A stretch of 64,000 nucleotides of DNA. It comes from Neobacillus drentensis NBRC 102427. Lineage in GTDB: Bacteria; Bacillota; Bacilli; Bacillales; Cytobacillaceae. Within the stretch, counting starts at the first letter, position 1, and the number at the start of each line of letters is the position of its first letter. Location of the stretch: positions 1 to 64,000 of the forward strand of contig NZ_BCUX01000022.1 in NCBI RefSeq assembly GCF_001591445.1, in the 5' to 3' direction. Below, piece by piece: positions 46,331 to 55,990 of the stretch. A program made the translations under genes and the position numbers. The notes beneath the pieces are model-generated. The model searched no databases. It had not been told where the DNA came from and saw only the letters and a list, made by a program, of their open reading frames with translations.

Positions 46331-48316
46331 TCATCCTTCCGCTTTCAGCTCTAAAATTAAATCACGAAGCTCAGCGGCACGTTCAAAATTAAGCGCCTTG
46401 GCCTCGAACTTCATTTCTTTTTCCATCGTCATAATCAATTTCTCTTTTTCCTTCTTCGACATTTTACTGAACGATGCCGATGGTTTGTATTCTTCTTGCT
46501 CTTCGGCGGCATGGGTGGCACGAATAACATCACGAATTTCCTTCTGAATTGTCATCGGGGTAACTCCATGCTTGCGATTATACTCTTCCTGGATTGAGCG
46601 ACGGCGTTTTGTTTCACTGATCGCTAATGCCATCGAGTTTGTGATTTTATCGGCGTACATGATGACATGTCCATGGGCATTTCGGGCAGCACGGCCAATC
46701 GTTTGGATTAGCGACCGTTCGGAACGAAGGAAGCCTTCCTTGTCGGCATCGAGAATCGCAATCAGCGAAACCTCAGGTATATCCAAACCTTCCCGGAGCA
46801 GGTTAATCCCGATCAGAACGTCATATTTGCCAAGGCGTAATTCGCGGATAATTTCAATCCGTTCGAGCGTCTTAACCTCCGAATGCAAATATTGAACTTT
46901 GATCCCGATTTCCTTCAAGTAATCGGTTAAGTCCTCGGACATTTTTTTCGTCAACGTGGTCACAAGAACCCGTTCATTTTTACTAACTCGATCATGGATT
47001 TCACCAATCAAGTCATCAATCTGCCCCTCAATTGGGCGGACTTCAAGGGTTGGATCCAAAAGTCCAGTCGGACGGATAATCTGCGATACCATTTCCGGTG
47101 TATGCTCAAGCTCATAGGGTCCCGGCGTGGCCGAAACAAAAATGATATTCTCGATATGCTTTTCGAATTCGTCAAACATTAGCGGCCGGTTATCAAGCGC
47201 AGAGGGCAGACGGAAGCCATGATCAACAAGCACCTGTTTCCGCGCCTTATCCCCATTAAACATTCCTCTCACTTGCGGCAAGGTAACATGCGACTCGTCA
47301 ATCACCATCAAAAAGTCCTTTGGAAAATAATCAAGCAAGGTATAGGGCGTTGATCCTGCATCCCTTAAGGTTAAATGGCGTGAGTAATTTTCAATTCCTG
47401 AGCAAAAACCCATTTCGCGCATCATTTCCAGGTCATAGCGTGTACGCTGCTCAAGCCTTTGGGCTTCGAGCAGTTTATTATCCTCGCGCAGTTCCTCCAG
47501 CCGTACTTCCAGTTCTTTTTCAATATTTTCAATCGCTTTAAGCAGCTTTTCTTCCCTTGTAACGAAGTGGGATGCTGGGAAAATAGCGACATGATCACGT
47601 TCGCCGATAATTTCTCCAGTCAGTGCATCGACCTCACGAATCCGTTCGATTTCATCACCAAAAAACTCGACCCGAAGGCAATGTTCATCACGAGAAACAG
47701 GGAAAATTTCAACGACATCACCACGGACGCGAAAGGTTCCGCGCTTAAAATCGATATCGTTTCGGTCGTATTGGATATCAACTAACCGGCGCAGCAGTTG
47801 ATTGCGCTCCACTTCCATTCCTGTTCTAAGTGACAACACCATTTCACTATATTCTTCAGGCGAACCCAAACCGTAAATACAGGATACAGAGGCGATTACA
47901 ATCACGTCTTTGCGTTCGAATAGGGATGATGTCGCCGAGTGACGCAATTTATCAATTTCATCGTTGATGCTTGCGTCTTTTTCAATGAAAGTATCTGTCG
48001 ATGGTACATAGGCTTCTGGCTGAAAGTAATCATAATAGCTGACAAAATACTCGACGGCATTGTTTGGGAAAAATTCTTTAAACTCACTGTAGAGTTGTCC
48101 AGCCAGTGTTTTGTTGTGAGCAATGACAAGGGTTGGTTTATTTACCTCTTTAATCACGTTTGAAATTGTAAAAGTTTTACCCGTACCTGTCGCACCAAGC
48201 AGGGTCTGTTGTTTTTTATTGTTTCTGATTCCTTCAACTAATTGTTTAATCGCCTCGGGCTGATCCCCTTGTGGCGAGTACTTTGAAACTAATTCAAATT
48301 GATCCTTCACAATCAT
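46331..48316 (-). CDS. uvrB: Excinuclease ABC subunit B
   Basis: A 661-aa helicase-like subunit that verifies damage and recruits UvrC. Walker [13 protein letters not shown] (about 40), beta-hairpin region [12 protein letters not shown], helicase motifs ([38 protein letters not shown]) and the C-terminal UVR domain ([21 protein letters not shown] split at about 625-650). The SD is GGGAGG; ATG 48316 is close to it and a GTG two codons later is an alternative. Confidence 0.98.
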   Translation of the reverse strand: MIVKDQFELVSKYSPQGDQPEAIKQLVEGIRNNKKQQTLLGATGTGKTFTISNVIKEVNKPTLVIAHNKTLAGQLYSEFKEFFPNNAVEYFVSYYDYFQPEAYVPSTDTFIEKDASINDEIDKLRHSATSSLFERKDVIVIASVSCIYGLGSPEEYSEMVLSLRTGMEVERNQLLRRLVDIQYDRNDIDFKRGTFRVRGDVVEIFPVSRDEHCLRVEFFGDEIERIREVDALTGEIIGERDHVAIFPASHFVTREEKLLKAIENIEKELEVRLEELREDNKLLEAQRLEQRTRYDLEMMREMGFCSGIENYSRHLTLRDAGSTPYTLLDYFPKDFLMVIDESHVTLPQVRGMFNGDKARKQVLVDHGFRLPSALDNRPLMFDEFEKHIENIIFVSATPGPYELEHTPEMVSQIIRPTGLLDPTLEVRPIEGQIDDLIGEIHDRVSKNERVLVTTLTKKMSEDLTDYLKEIGIKVQYLHSEVKTLERIEIIRELRLGKYDVLIGINLLREGLDIPEVSLIAILDADKEGFLRSERSLIQTIGRAARNAHGHVIMYADKITNSMALAISETKRRRSIQEEYNRKHGVTPMTIQKEIRDVIRATHAAEEQEEYKPSASFSKMSKKEKEKLIMTMEKEMKFEAKALNFERAAELRDLILELKAEG

Positions 48317-48450
48317 TTACCTCCCGAAAAAATCAATCACTTTTCAGCATATGTACCTTGTTAATGGACCGGGATGGTTGCTTTCAAGTGTATCCTCTAA
48401 ATTCATATTACCATTTTACCACAATCCCCTAGAATCAAACCAACAATATG

Positions 48451-48464
48451 CGAACGAATATTCG
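48451..48464. promoter_or_regulatory. LexA (SOS) box upstream of uvrBA
   Basis: CGAACGAATATTCG matches the Bacillus LexA consensus CGAAC-N4-GTTCG with one mismatch and lies 135 bp before uvrB. A perfect 14-bp palindrome AACGAATATTCGTT overlaps it. Confidence 0.7.
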
Positions 48465-48484
48465 TTTTCTTGGAATTCCAACAC

Positions 48485-48512
48485 AAAAAGCCTGTCATTT
48501 TTCTGACAGACC
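48485..48512 (-). terminator. Terminator of csbA
   Basis: On the - strand GTCTGTCA and TGACAGGC pair around a 6-nt loop, followed by TTTTTGTG. Confidence 0.8.
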
Positions 48513-48531
48513 TACAAGACCATTAATTGGA

Positions 48532-48771
48532 TTAACTCTTTTTAATGATTCTCTGCTTCATCTTTGCAGCCATCCAAAAGCCTGCTGTTAACGAAAAAGC
48601 ATCGACGACGATGAGTAAAAATGTGTTAGTATAGCCTTTATATACAGACGTAGCAATCAGGGCAACGGTTAAAATTAACCCAATGACCCGGTTGTAAGTA
48701 ACTCGTGTGAAAAGCAAGACGAGCAGCCCCGGAATAATAAGCGCTGATAAATGTCGAATAACGGTTTCCAA
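48532..48771 (-). CDS. csbA: General stress membrane protein CsbA
   Basis: A 79-aa protein of the DUF2198/CsbA family with two to three membrane helices: LIIPGLLVLLFTRVTYNR, LILTVALIATSVYKGYT and LLIVVDAFSLTAGFWMA. The TTG at 48771 has the best spacing from SD GAGGTG; a GTG 9 nt upstream is part of that SD. In Bacillus csbA is sigma-B dependent; no clear sigma-B promoter was found here. Function unknown. Position upstream of uvrBA is conserved. Confidence 0.85.
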   Translation of the reverse strand: METVIRHLSALIIPGLLVLLFTRVTYNRVIGLILTVALIATSVYKGYTNTFLLIVVDAFSLTAGFWMAAKMKQRIIKKS

Positions 48772-48872
48772 TGAGCTCACCTCATTTATTAATTGCTGTT
48801 AATTCATTCTAGAAATTAATTCACAAAATTGCAACAAAAATGGTAACGGAACATCGTTTCGAAGAACTCAGC

Positions 48873-50324
48873 TTATTTTTCCATTCTAACATGCATCATA
48901 CCTTCGTTTTGCTGTGTAAATAAACTAGTCACTACAAATGCAGCAAGAGATAAGAAGATAGGGAGGACCACTGTGTGAAAACCAAAGGCATTTGGATAAA
49001 ATTGATCGATTATAATATACGAACCCATCCCAATAACCATCGAAGTAATCGCTCCGTATTTGTTGCCCTTACTCCAATACAATCCTAAAATAACCGGCCA
49101 GATAAACACTGACTCGAGCCCCCCAAAGGAAAACAGGTTCAGCCAAACGATTAAATCAGGTGGACTTAACGAGAAGAGAATGACCACAATTCCAATAATC
49201 GCCGTCACACTGAAACTAACCTTTTTCACTTGGTCGTTCCCTGCATCAGGCTTGATGTAATTTAAATAGACATCTTTGACTAGTGCCGAGCTAACCAGAA
49301 TTAACAGCGCATCCACTGTTGACATAATTGCAGCCATTGGTGCCGCGAGAACGATTCCAGCAGCGTATGGCGGCAGTACTTTCATCGATAACAATGGCAT
49401 GACGGTATCGCCAATTTTCACACCTGGCAGAACCGGTCTTGCGAACACGCCAATGAGATGCATCCCCAGCATGATAAAACCGACTACGATCGTTCCAATA
49501 ATAATCGCATTGTGCATGGCCTTCGAATTTTTATAAGACATCGCTCGGACTGCAATTTGCGGCAGGCCGACAACACCAACCCCAACTAAAATCCAAAAAG
49601 AGGAGACAAAGGACGGTGTTAAACTTTGGTCTGCGCCAAACGGACTGATTAGGTCCGGATTTTCAGCCGCTAAGTCTGAGATAATCCTCGGGATTCCTCC
49701 ACCTGCTTTAATTGTGGCGATGAGCAGGATTAACGTTCCCCCGAACATGACCACACCTTGGATTGTATCTGTTATGGCAACTGCACGAAAGCCGCCGACA
49801 ATCACAAAGACAAGCACGGAAAAGGCAAAGATTAATAGCGCCGTTGTATAAGGTAGGCCGGTTAAGCTTTCAACCAACCGTGCCCCGCCAATCCATTGCG
49901 CGGTCATTGATGAAAACAGAAAGATGATAATACTTGCTGCCGAGAATAAAACGACCGCTTTGCTTTTATAGCGCTCTTTAAGAAAGTCAATCAAGGTGAT
50001 GGCCTTGTACTGACGGGAGATAATTGCAAATTTCTTCCCTAATACCATTAACGTAAAATAGCCGGTTGCTAATTGGGCCATGGCAAGCAGCACCCAGCCT
50101 AGTCCTTTCGTATAAGCGATTCCGGGACCTCCAATAAAGCTGCTGGCGCTGCCATAGGTCGCCACCATCGTCATCGCTAGAATGAATCCGCCCATTTGAC
50201 GTTCCCCTAGAAAGTACTCCTCCAAGAAAGAATGAGATTTAATAACAAACTTGTTTGACCACATGCCAACAGCAAAGATAATCAATAAGAAAATTAGCAG
50301 CGGGGTAATGACGGCCCAGTTCAT
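48873..50324 (-). CDS. panF: Sodium/pantothenate symporter
   Basis: A 483-aa sodium:solute symporter (SSS family) with about 12-13 transmembrane helices. YFLGERQMGGFILAMT, GSASSFIGGPG and GVVGLPQIAVRAMSYKNSKAM, together with the small YhdT-type gene immediately upstream, point to PanF, which imports pantothenate for coenzyme A. Other SSS substrates are possible but less likely. Overlaps the upstream gene by 4 nt. Confidence 0.88.
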   Translation of the reverse strand: MNWAVITPLLIFLLIIFAVGMWSNKFVIKSHSFLEEYFLGERQMGGFILAMTMVATYGSASSFIGGPGIAYTKGLGWVLLAMAQLATGYFTLMVLGKKFAIISRQYKAITLIDFLKERYKSKAVVLFSAASIIIFLFSSMTAQWIGGARLVESLTGLPYTTALLIFAFSVLVFVIVGGFRAVAITDTIQGVVMFGGTLILLIATIKAGGGIPRIISDLAAENPDLISPFGADQSLTPSFVSSFWILVGVGVVGLPQIAVRAMSYKNSKAMHNAIIIGTIVVGFIMLGMHLIGVFARPVLPGVKIGDTVMPLLSMKVLPPYAAGIVLAAPMAAIMSTVDALLILVSSALVKDVYLNYIKPDAGNDQVKKVSFSVTAIIGIVVILFSLSPPDLIVWLNLFSFGGLESVFIWPVILGLYWSKGNKYGAITSMVIGMGSYIIIDQFYPNAFGFHTVVLPIFLSLAAFVVTSLFTQQNEGMMHVRMEK

Positions 50325-50605
50325 TTGGTCTCCCCCTCTTCCTCTTCAAAGGAAACATCCTTGAATAAAAATTTGACTGTAAAAATAACGAGGATGATCA
50401 TAACAATAAAGCCTAAAATACAGCTGTAAAAAAACCAGGCGGGCAACCCAAATATGTACGAATATTGTTCTACTTTTGCCGATCCAAGCCCGTAGGCAAA
50501 ACCATACCACCAAATAAAATTAATTAAAACAAGAATAATTCCAATCAGGGCTTCCCTGTGCGCAATTTTGAAACGCTTGTCCTGCTGACTTTCCCTTTTT
50601 TTCAT
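50321..50605 (-). CDS. YhdT-family membrane protein (DUF997)
   Basis: A 94-aa protein with two predicted membrane helices (EALIGIILVLINFIWWYGFAY, FFYSCILGFIVMIILVIFTV), DUF997. Members are encoded beside panF and are thought to be part of the same symport system. The stop overlaps the panF ATG. SD AGGAGG precedes ATG 50605. Confidence 0.85.
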   Translation of the reverse strand: MKKRESQQDKRFKIAHREALIGIILVLINFIWWYGFAYGLGSAKVEQYSYIFGLPAWFFYSCILGFIVMIILVIFTVKFLFKDVSFEEEEGETK

Positions 50606-50742
50606 GTGAATCCTCCTGGGTGAAAACTAACTTCAACATCATCATGTTATTTTAACCAATAATGAAAAAATATCCAATTTAAAACTATCGAAAAAAGAAT
50701 AGCCGTCGCATCCATCGCTATGTTAATAGGTCTGTTTTACCC

Positions 50743-51480
50743 TTAGTGATGTGCAGGAAGAAGCCGTAAGAAATAATGCATACCTACCAATCCCAATATT
50801 ACGATTAGTACTACTTTTCCTTTCGGGAGGTTTTTTGATTTTTTCCAAATTAATTCATATAATGTGATATACCCCATTGTTCCCATCGTTACTCCCATCA
50901 TAATGGTATTCCACTTTAATGAATCGATTTTCATATTTAGTCCCATAAAAATATTTATGCCAATAACAATGGAGAGTGTGAAGCAAAAAATTGAAAATAA
51001 TTTGTTCTTCTCTTTTATAAGTGGAATCGATGCCATGATAATCATGCCCTCCGGGACATTATGTAGAATAAATGCCATTAACAATCCATGGTTAATCATA
51101 TCTCCTGTTTTCAGGCTCGTTCCAAAAGAAATCCCTGTCGGAATGTTATGAATGATTAATGCTATTAATAATAGATACATGGTATCTTGGTGTCTCGAAT
51201 GATGATTAGAATTATGATGTAAAAAAACTTCCAGCAATACCATTATAAAAATACCGATTGAAATACCTGTAAAAATTCCGATGATCTGAAATTGTCTAAA
51301 TATATCCGGAAGTAATTCAAATGCAAATAAACCGAGAAGCAAACCTCCACAAAGAATCTGTAAATACAAAGTGTTTCTATTAAATAAACGGAACATGAAT
51401 TGGATTGAACTTCCTCCAAGAAACATCCCAACAAAAATAAGCCAAGCCACAAACGAGCTTAACTTAATTTCTTCAATCAT
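50743..51480 (-). CDS. ZIP-family metal transporter
   Basis: A 245-aa membrane protein with about eight helices and both ZIP signatures: HNIPTGISFG and HNVPEGMIIM on successive metal-binding helices, plus a His-rich loop (HHNSNHHSRHQD) after helix 3, typical of zinc or divalent cation binding. ZIP proteins move zinc, iron or manganese into the cytoplasm. The SD contains nine consecutive G (51486-51494 as C on the + strand), 5 nt from the ATG. First member of a metal-homeostasis islet. Confidence 0.85.
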   Translation of the reverse strand: MIEEIKLSSFVAWLIFVGMFLGGSSIQFMFRLFNRNTLYLQILCGGLLLGLFAFELLPDIFRQFQIIGIFTGISIGIFIMVLLEVFLHHNSNHHSRHQDTMYLLLIALIIHNIPTGISFGTSLKTGDMINHGLLMAFILHNVPEGMIIMASIPLIKEKNKLFSIFCFTLSIVIGINIFMGLNMKIDSLKWNTIMMGVTMGTMGYITLYELIWKKSKNLPKGKVVLIVILGLVGMHYFLRLLPAHH

Positions 51481-51692
51481 TCAGTCCCCCCCCCTTTAAA
51501 ACAATAAAAACAGCAACTCCTAAATGGAAACTGCTGCTTTGTCCTATTATTTATATTGTCCCTTCAGGTTGTTGAGAACCTGAAAAAAGCCGGAGTATCA
51601 TGAACCTCTGAGAAAATCAAAAATCCAAAAACTCCATGATTTTTCTTAAGTCTAAATACAGTTATAATATATTAGGCAGGAGGTTGATTCGA
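51481..51692. promoter_or_regulatory. Divergent region between the ZIP gene and the ArsR-type regulator
   Basis: Contains the C9 tract (51486-51494) in the ZIP SD, a perfect inverted repeat TTCAGGTT-N6-AACCTGAA at 51563-51584 without a T-tract, and a -10 box TATAAT at 51663-51668 for the rightward regulator gene. No good -35 accompanies it. The inverted repeat could be an operator shared by both genes. Confidence 0.5.
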
Positions 51693-52013
51693 TTGGAAAA
51701 AGATAAAAATCAAGATAAAAGTCAATCCATGGATGAGGAAACACTTTTCATCGTTTCACAAACGTTTAAAGCCCTTTCTGATCCCACCAGAATACGGATA
51801 TTGTATTTATTATTTCAAGGAGAGCATTCGGTTAATGAAATAGCCGAAAAACTTTCGTTGCTTCAATCCACGGTTTCCCATCAACTGAGATTCCTTAAAA
51901 ATCTTCGTTTAGTTAAATTCAGAAGGGAAGGAACCACTTTATTTTATACCCATGATGACGAACATGTGATGGACATTTTAAGACAAACCATTGAACATGC
52001 CCTGCATCACTAA
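51693..52013 (+). CDS. czrA: ArsR/SmtB-family zinc-type repressor (CzrA-like)
   Basis: A 106-aa winged-helix metal sensor. [27 protein letters not shown] (read in two parts) at about 45-68; C-terminal helix alpha-5 carries D-x-H and H-x-x-H ([15 protein letters not shown]), the zinc/cobalt site of CzrA. No CxC arsenic or cadmium motif. TTG 51693 follows AGGAGG at 9 nt; the frame is open 57 nt upstream without SD. It converges on czcD with a 4-nt overlap (52010-52013). The symbol is by analogy. Confidence 0.82.
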   Translation: MEKDKNQDKSQSMDEETLFIVSQTFKALSDPTRIRILYLLFQGEHSVNEIAEKLSLLQSTVSHQLRFLKNLRLVKFRREGTTLFYTHDDEHVMDILRQTIEHALHH

Positions 52014-52939
52014 TTACAGACTCCATGATGGCTAGGGCAGCCAATTTCCTTTTGTTCTACCTGGATGGTACTATGTTCAATCCCAAAATCGTCATGAAGA
52101 ATGGACTGTGCCTTCCTAAGAATGGCATCGTGCAGTCCCTCTCCTTCAATGGCAATATGGCAGCTTAACATTGGCATTCCTGATGTAATGGACCAGATGT
52201 GTAAGTCATGCACTTCATTAACAAATGGGATAGTTAACAAGGAACTTTTCACCTTTTCCGCGTCTATTTGTAGTGGTGCTCCTTCCATTAATACATGAAA
52301 CGACTCTTTCGTCACTCTCCATCCGCTTATCAAGACAAGAATGGCTACAATCACACTGGCAATAGGATCCGCTATCCCCCATCCGAAGAAGTAAATCAAT
52401 AACGCTGCAATAATGGCACCAACAGAGCCTAGCATGTCGCCAATTACATGCAAGAAAGCACTTCTTACATTTAAGTTGTCTTCTTTGTCGCCTTTCATTA
52501 AAATCCAGGCAGCAATAATATTCACAAGTAATCCAATGACGGAAATTGAAAGCATTCCCAAGCTTTGTACTTCTGGTGGATTAGTCAAACGGCTGTACGC
52601 CTCAACAAAAATATAAAGAGAAATACCGATTAACGCGATTCCGTTTAAAGCAGCCGCGATAATTTCAAACCTTTTATATCCGTAAGTATTAGTTTGCGTT
52701 GCTTTCTGTTCTCCCAGTTTAATCGCAAAAAAACTTAAACCCAGAGCAACAGAGTCACTTAGCATATGTCCCGCATCCGAGAGTAGTGCTAAGCTATTTG
52801 TTATAATCCCTCCAGCAACTTCAACAAACATAAAAGCTGTAATTAACAGAAATGCGGAAAAAAGTGCCTTCTTGTTTCCTGTATGGTGATGATGATGGCC
52901 ATGCCCATCACCATGTGAATGTCCATGATGGTGTCCCAT
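52010..52939 (-). CDS. czcD: Cation diffusion facilitator, zinc/cobalt/cadmium efflux
   Basis: A 309-aa CDF antiporter. The N-terminus is His rich ([17 protein letters not shown]). Six transmembrane helices contain the metal sites [10 protein letters not shown] (helix 2) and HVIGDMLGS (helix 5), followed by a cytoplasmic domain with HDLHIWSI. Exports zinc and related divalent ions in exchange for protons or potassium. A palindromic operator lies 18 bp upstream of the start, and the probable regulator is the convergent CzrA-like protein. Confidence 0.92.
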   Translation of the reverse strand: MGHHHGHSHGDGHGHHHHHTGNKKALFSAFLLITAFMFVEVAGGIITNSLALLSDAGHMLSDSVALGLSFFAIKLGEQKATQTNTYGYKRFEIIAAALNGIALIGISLYIFVEAYSRLTNPPEVQSLGMLSISVIGLLVNIIAAWILMKGDKEDNLNVRSAFLHVIGDMLGSVGAIIAALLIYFFGWGIADPIASVIVAILVLISGWRVTKESFHVLMEGAPLQIDAEKVKSSLLTIPFVNEVHDLHIWSITSGMPMLSCHIAIEGEGLHDAILRKAQSILHDDFGIEHSTIQVEQKEIGCPSHHGVCN

Positions 52940-52956
52940 TTCTAAACCCCCATTTT

Positions 52957-52980
52957 ATATATGAATATATGCTCATATAT
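52957..52980. promoter_or_regulatory. CzrA-type operator of czcD
   Basis: ATATATGA-ATATATGC-TCATATAT is an 8-8-8 perfect palindrome. CzrA/SmtB repressors bind ATATGAN8TCATAT-type sites, so this is a strong operator candidate for zinc-dependent derepression of czcD. Confidence 0.8.
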
Positions 52981-53080
52981 ATAGTATGATTTATAAACCG
53001 CTAATGTTCAATCATTTTTTTGCTTGTTTATCTTTTCCTATTTCTTCTGCTATTATAGAGCATTCACTCCAACAAACAGC

Positions 53081-53117
53081 AAAAAGCAGAAGAACCCCCT
53101 TGAGATTCCTCTGCCTT
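53081..53117 (-). terminator. Terminator of cadCA
   Basis: On the - strand GCAGAGGAA and TTCTTCTGC form a 9-bp stem with one G-U pair and an 11-nt loop, then TTTTTG, about 65 nt after cadA. Confidence 0.75.
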
Positions 53118-53183
53118 TGTATTATTTAATATTATGTTTTTTCTTTAAACCTTTAAAGGCTTCCCATTCAGGGAAGTCCGATA

Positions 53184-55325
53184 TCATTTGTCCTTTACTC
53201 GGAGAAGTCGTAAACCATTAAGCGTCACAATAAGTGTGGCTCCCATGTCTGCAAATATCGCGATCCATAGGGTTAACCAACCCGGAATCACTAATAACAA
53301 GGCTAATAGTTTGATTCCAAGAGAGAAAGTAATATTCTGCTTAATGATATATAAGGCTTTCCTGCTTAGCTTCAACGTAAATGGCAGTTTCCCTAAATCA
53401 TCTGCCATTAAAGCAATATCTGCCGTTTCGAGAGCTGTATCCGTTCCAGCTCCTCCCATGGCGATCCCAACGGTCGATGCAGCTAAAGCCGGTGCATCAT
53501 TTACACCGTCACCAACCATGGCCACACGGTCAAATTTGTTTCTTAGTTCTTTAATAAACGCCAATTTATCTTGAGGTAAAAGATCTGCTTGTATATCTGA
53601 AACCCCTACCTGCTTACCAATCGCATTGGCGGTCCCTTTGTTATCACCCGTTAACATGATTGTTTTTTCAATACCTAATGAGTGAAGTTTCTGTATTACA
53701 TCTTTACTGTTCCCTCTCACTTCGTCTGCAACTGCGAGCAGTGCTAATATTTCTGTTGCAGTACCAGCCACCATTACTGTTTTTCCTTTATTTTGCAGGT
53801 CAGAAATGGTTGCTTTTAGATTCGATGGAATTCCATTTGGTAAGATCTCATCGAATAAATTAGGACTGCCCACATAGTACATTTTATCGTTGACTCTACC
53901 TTTGATTCCTTTACCTGTAATCGAAGAAAAGTCTTCAATCACCAGACCTTGATAAGGTAAGTTTTCCTGCTCTGCTTTCTTCATAATCGCAGAAGCCAAA
54001 GGATGCTGAGAACCATTTTCTAAAGCAGCGATAATGGAAAGTAGTTCATTCGAATTCGAATTAGAATTTGGTTGAGGTAGATAATCCGTTACAACAGGTA
54101 TTCCTTCGGTTAAGGTACCTGTTTTATCAAAGGCAATCGCTTTAATTGCTCCCATTTCCTCTAAATGAATCCCACCTTTGATCAGAACCCCGTTTCGTGC
54201 AGCATTACCGATCGCAGTAACTATGGACACCGGAGTGGAAATGACTAGAGCACAAGGACAACCAACCACTAATACTGCAAGACCCTGATAAACCCATTTA
54301 CTCCAATCCCCATCAAATAAAAGTGGTGGGAGTACGGCTACTAACAGCGATATGAACATAATTACAGGTGTATAATACTTGGCAAAGCGATCGACAAATG
54401 CTTGAGATGGAGCCTTTTCTGCTTGAGCCTCCTCAACAAGGTGAATAATTTTTGCAATAGTCGTATCGTCCACATGTTTGGTAACTTTGACTTCAAGCAG
54501 TCCTTCTTCATTTAATGTTCCTGCGAACACTTCTTCATCGATGGTTTTCGAAACCGGAACAGATTCACCTGTAATTGCAGCTTGATTTACAGACGATAAT
54601 CCTTTTACAACTGTTCCATCCATGGCGATTTTCTGGCCCGGTTTTACAATTAAAATATCCCCAATCTGAATATCGTCCACTTCTACTGTAAATTCTTGAT
54701 TACCTCTTCGGATTAATGCTTCTTTTGGAGCAATATCCATTAAGGAACGAATCGATTGTCTCGCTTTATCCATTGAATAGGATTCCAGAACCTCACTAAT
54801 CGCAAACAAGATGACAACGGTTGCTCCTTCTCCCCACTCACCGATAATGGCTGCTCCGATAACGGCGATTGTCATCAAGGTTCTCATATCAAATTCTAAA
54901 CGGAAAAAGTTTTTCAATCCCGTCGTAAATAGGCGATGACCACCCACTAGGATAGCAGCTCCATAAGCTAAAATCGAAGAGATGCTCTCTTCCCCATTTA
55001 TTTGTGCTGATACCCATCCAATCAGCATGAAAACCAATGAGGCGATAACAGATGAATGTTTTTTCAAAAACGGTTCTTTTTTCTCTTCAAATCTTTGTTT
55101 TTCAGGAATGACTTTTATATTTTCAAAAGCCCCTGCTTTCTCTATTTCCGCTATAGTTGTTTCACCATAAACTGTAAGTTTAGAAGCACCGAAATTCACA
55201 CTTGCATTAGCAACACCATCCAGGTGTTGTACGTTCTTTTCGAACTTAGTGGCACAGCCGGCTCAGGTGAATCCCTGGACACGGTAAACTGTTTTGTCAT
55301 TTGTTTTTTCCAAAGCGTTACTCAT
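53184..55325 (-). CDS. cadA: Cadmium/zinc P1B-type ATPase with in-frame TGA in the N-terminal CxxC
   Basis: Metal-exporting ATPase, 713 codons from ATG 55325 (SD GGAGGTG, 7 nt) overlapping the cadC stop by 8 nt. Codon 21 (55263-55265) is TGA where homologues have Cys: GFT-stop-AGC, i.e. the first Cys of the HMA-domain CxxC; the frame then runs open for 692 codons. Motifs follow: CPC metal motif [10 protein letters not shown], phosphorylation site DKTGTLTEG (about 415), SQHPLA, and [13 protein letters not shown]. About eight membrane helices. Either a nonsense mutation, with translation from GTG 55199 giving a 671-aa pump without most of the HMA domain, or selenocysteine. HMA-less P1B pumps can still function. 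A six-base repeat encodes NSNSNSN near 54049-54072. Confidence 0.88.
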
Positions 55326-55686
55326 TGTGTTCCACCTCCTTTTGATGCGTAAAAGCAATTTGAATCAGTTGTCTCACATGATCATCATCTAGTGAATAAA
55401 AGACTAATTTTCCTTCTTTGCGGTATTTGGCTAATCCCAAATTACGAAGAAGTCGTAAATGATGAGATGCAGTAGCTGTGGTACATCCCACAATGTTGGC
55501 AACATCACATACGCATAATTCATCTTCTTTACTTAAGGAATACGCAATCTTAATTCGGGTATCATCGGATAACACTTTAAATATTTGTGAAACGGCCATT
55601 GTATTTTGCGCGGAAACTAAATCCTTTACCCGTTTTACTTTATCTTCATCTACGCAGGTTACTTCACATATATCATCATACTTCAA
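55318..55686 (-). CDS. cadC: Cadmium/lead-responsive repressor CadC
   Basis: A 122-aa ArsR/SmtB repressor. All four ligands of the alpha-3N metal site are present: Cys in CEVTC (7 and 11) and in ELCVCDVA (CxC, about 58-60). HTH VANIVGCTTATASHHLRLLRNL (in two parts) about 63-84. TTG start after AAGGAGG (7 nt). Operon cadC-cadA with the pump gene; two CadC-like operators flank its promoter. Senses Cd, Pb, Zn (family knowledge). Confidence 0.94.
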   Translation of the reverse strand: MKYDDICEVTCVDEDKVKRVKDLVSAQNTMAVSQIFKVLSDDTRIKIAYSLSKEDELCVCDVANIVGCTTATASHHLRLLRNLGLAKYRKEGKLVFYSLDDDHVRQLIQIAFTHQKEVEHNE

Positions 55687-55702
55687 TAGTGTGCCTCCTT
55701 AA

Positions 55703-55764
55703 TCAAACGCCTATTTGAATATTAGTATATGCAGTTCCATCTGGTTGGTCAAATGTTTATTTGA
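55703..55764 (-). promoter_or_regulatory. cadC promoter with two flanking CadC operators
   Basis: On the - strand -35 TTGACC (55747-55752), 17-nt spacer, -10 TATACT (55724-55729). Operator 1 TCAAATAAACATTTGA (55749-55764) overlaps the -35; operator 2 TCAAATAGGCGTTTGA (55703-55718) lies just after the -10. Both match the known cad operator TCAAATAAATATTTGA (6-4-6 inverted repeat). Confidence 0.88.
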
Positions 55765-55891
55765 ATGTTTTATCATAAAAAAATTTTTTATCGACAGGAA
55801 GGTTGTACCCCTGCAAATAAGCAGTTACAGACAACAAAGTTGATTGGTTCAGCTTTGAATATTTTTAATTTTCCAACTATAAATAAAGCTA

Positions 55892-55921
55892 TTGTATTCT
55901 TTATTATTATAGCGTTATAAT
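55892..55921 (+). promoter_or_regulatory. Promoter candidate of the amino acid ABC transporter operon
   Basis: TTGTAT (55892-55897), 18-nt spacer, TATAAT (55916-55921), about 65 nt before the lipoprotein gene. The rest of 55765-55990 holds no recognisable riboswitch or terminator. Confidence 0.6.
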
Positions 55922-55990
55922 ATGGTAGTCTAATAATACGGTAACGTACTAAAGTGAATTAAAAAAAATAGATAAGGTGGCTGGTCTAAG

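Noticed and set aside
55234-55262. SECIS element downstream of the cadA TGA
   Set aside because: A 4-bp stem (GTTC/GAAC) with a GAAAA loop is present, but the same bases encode the KFEKN segment conserved in ordinary Cys-containing CadA, so it is not evidence for selenocysteine.
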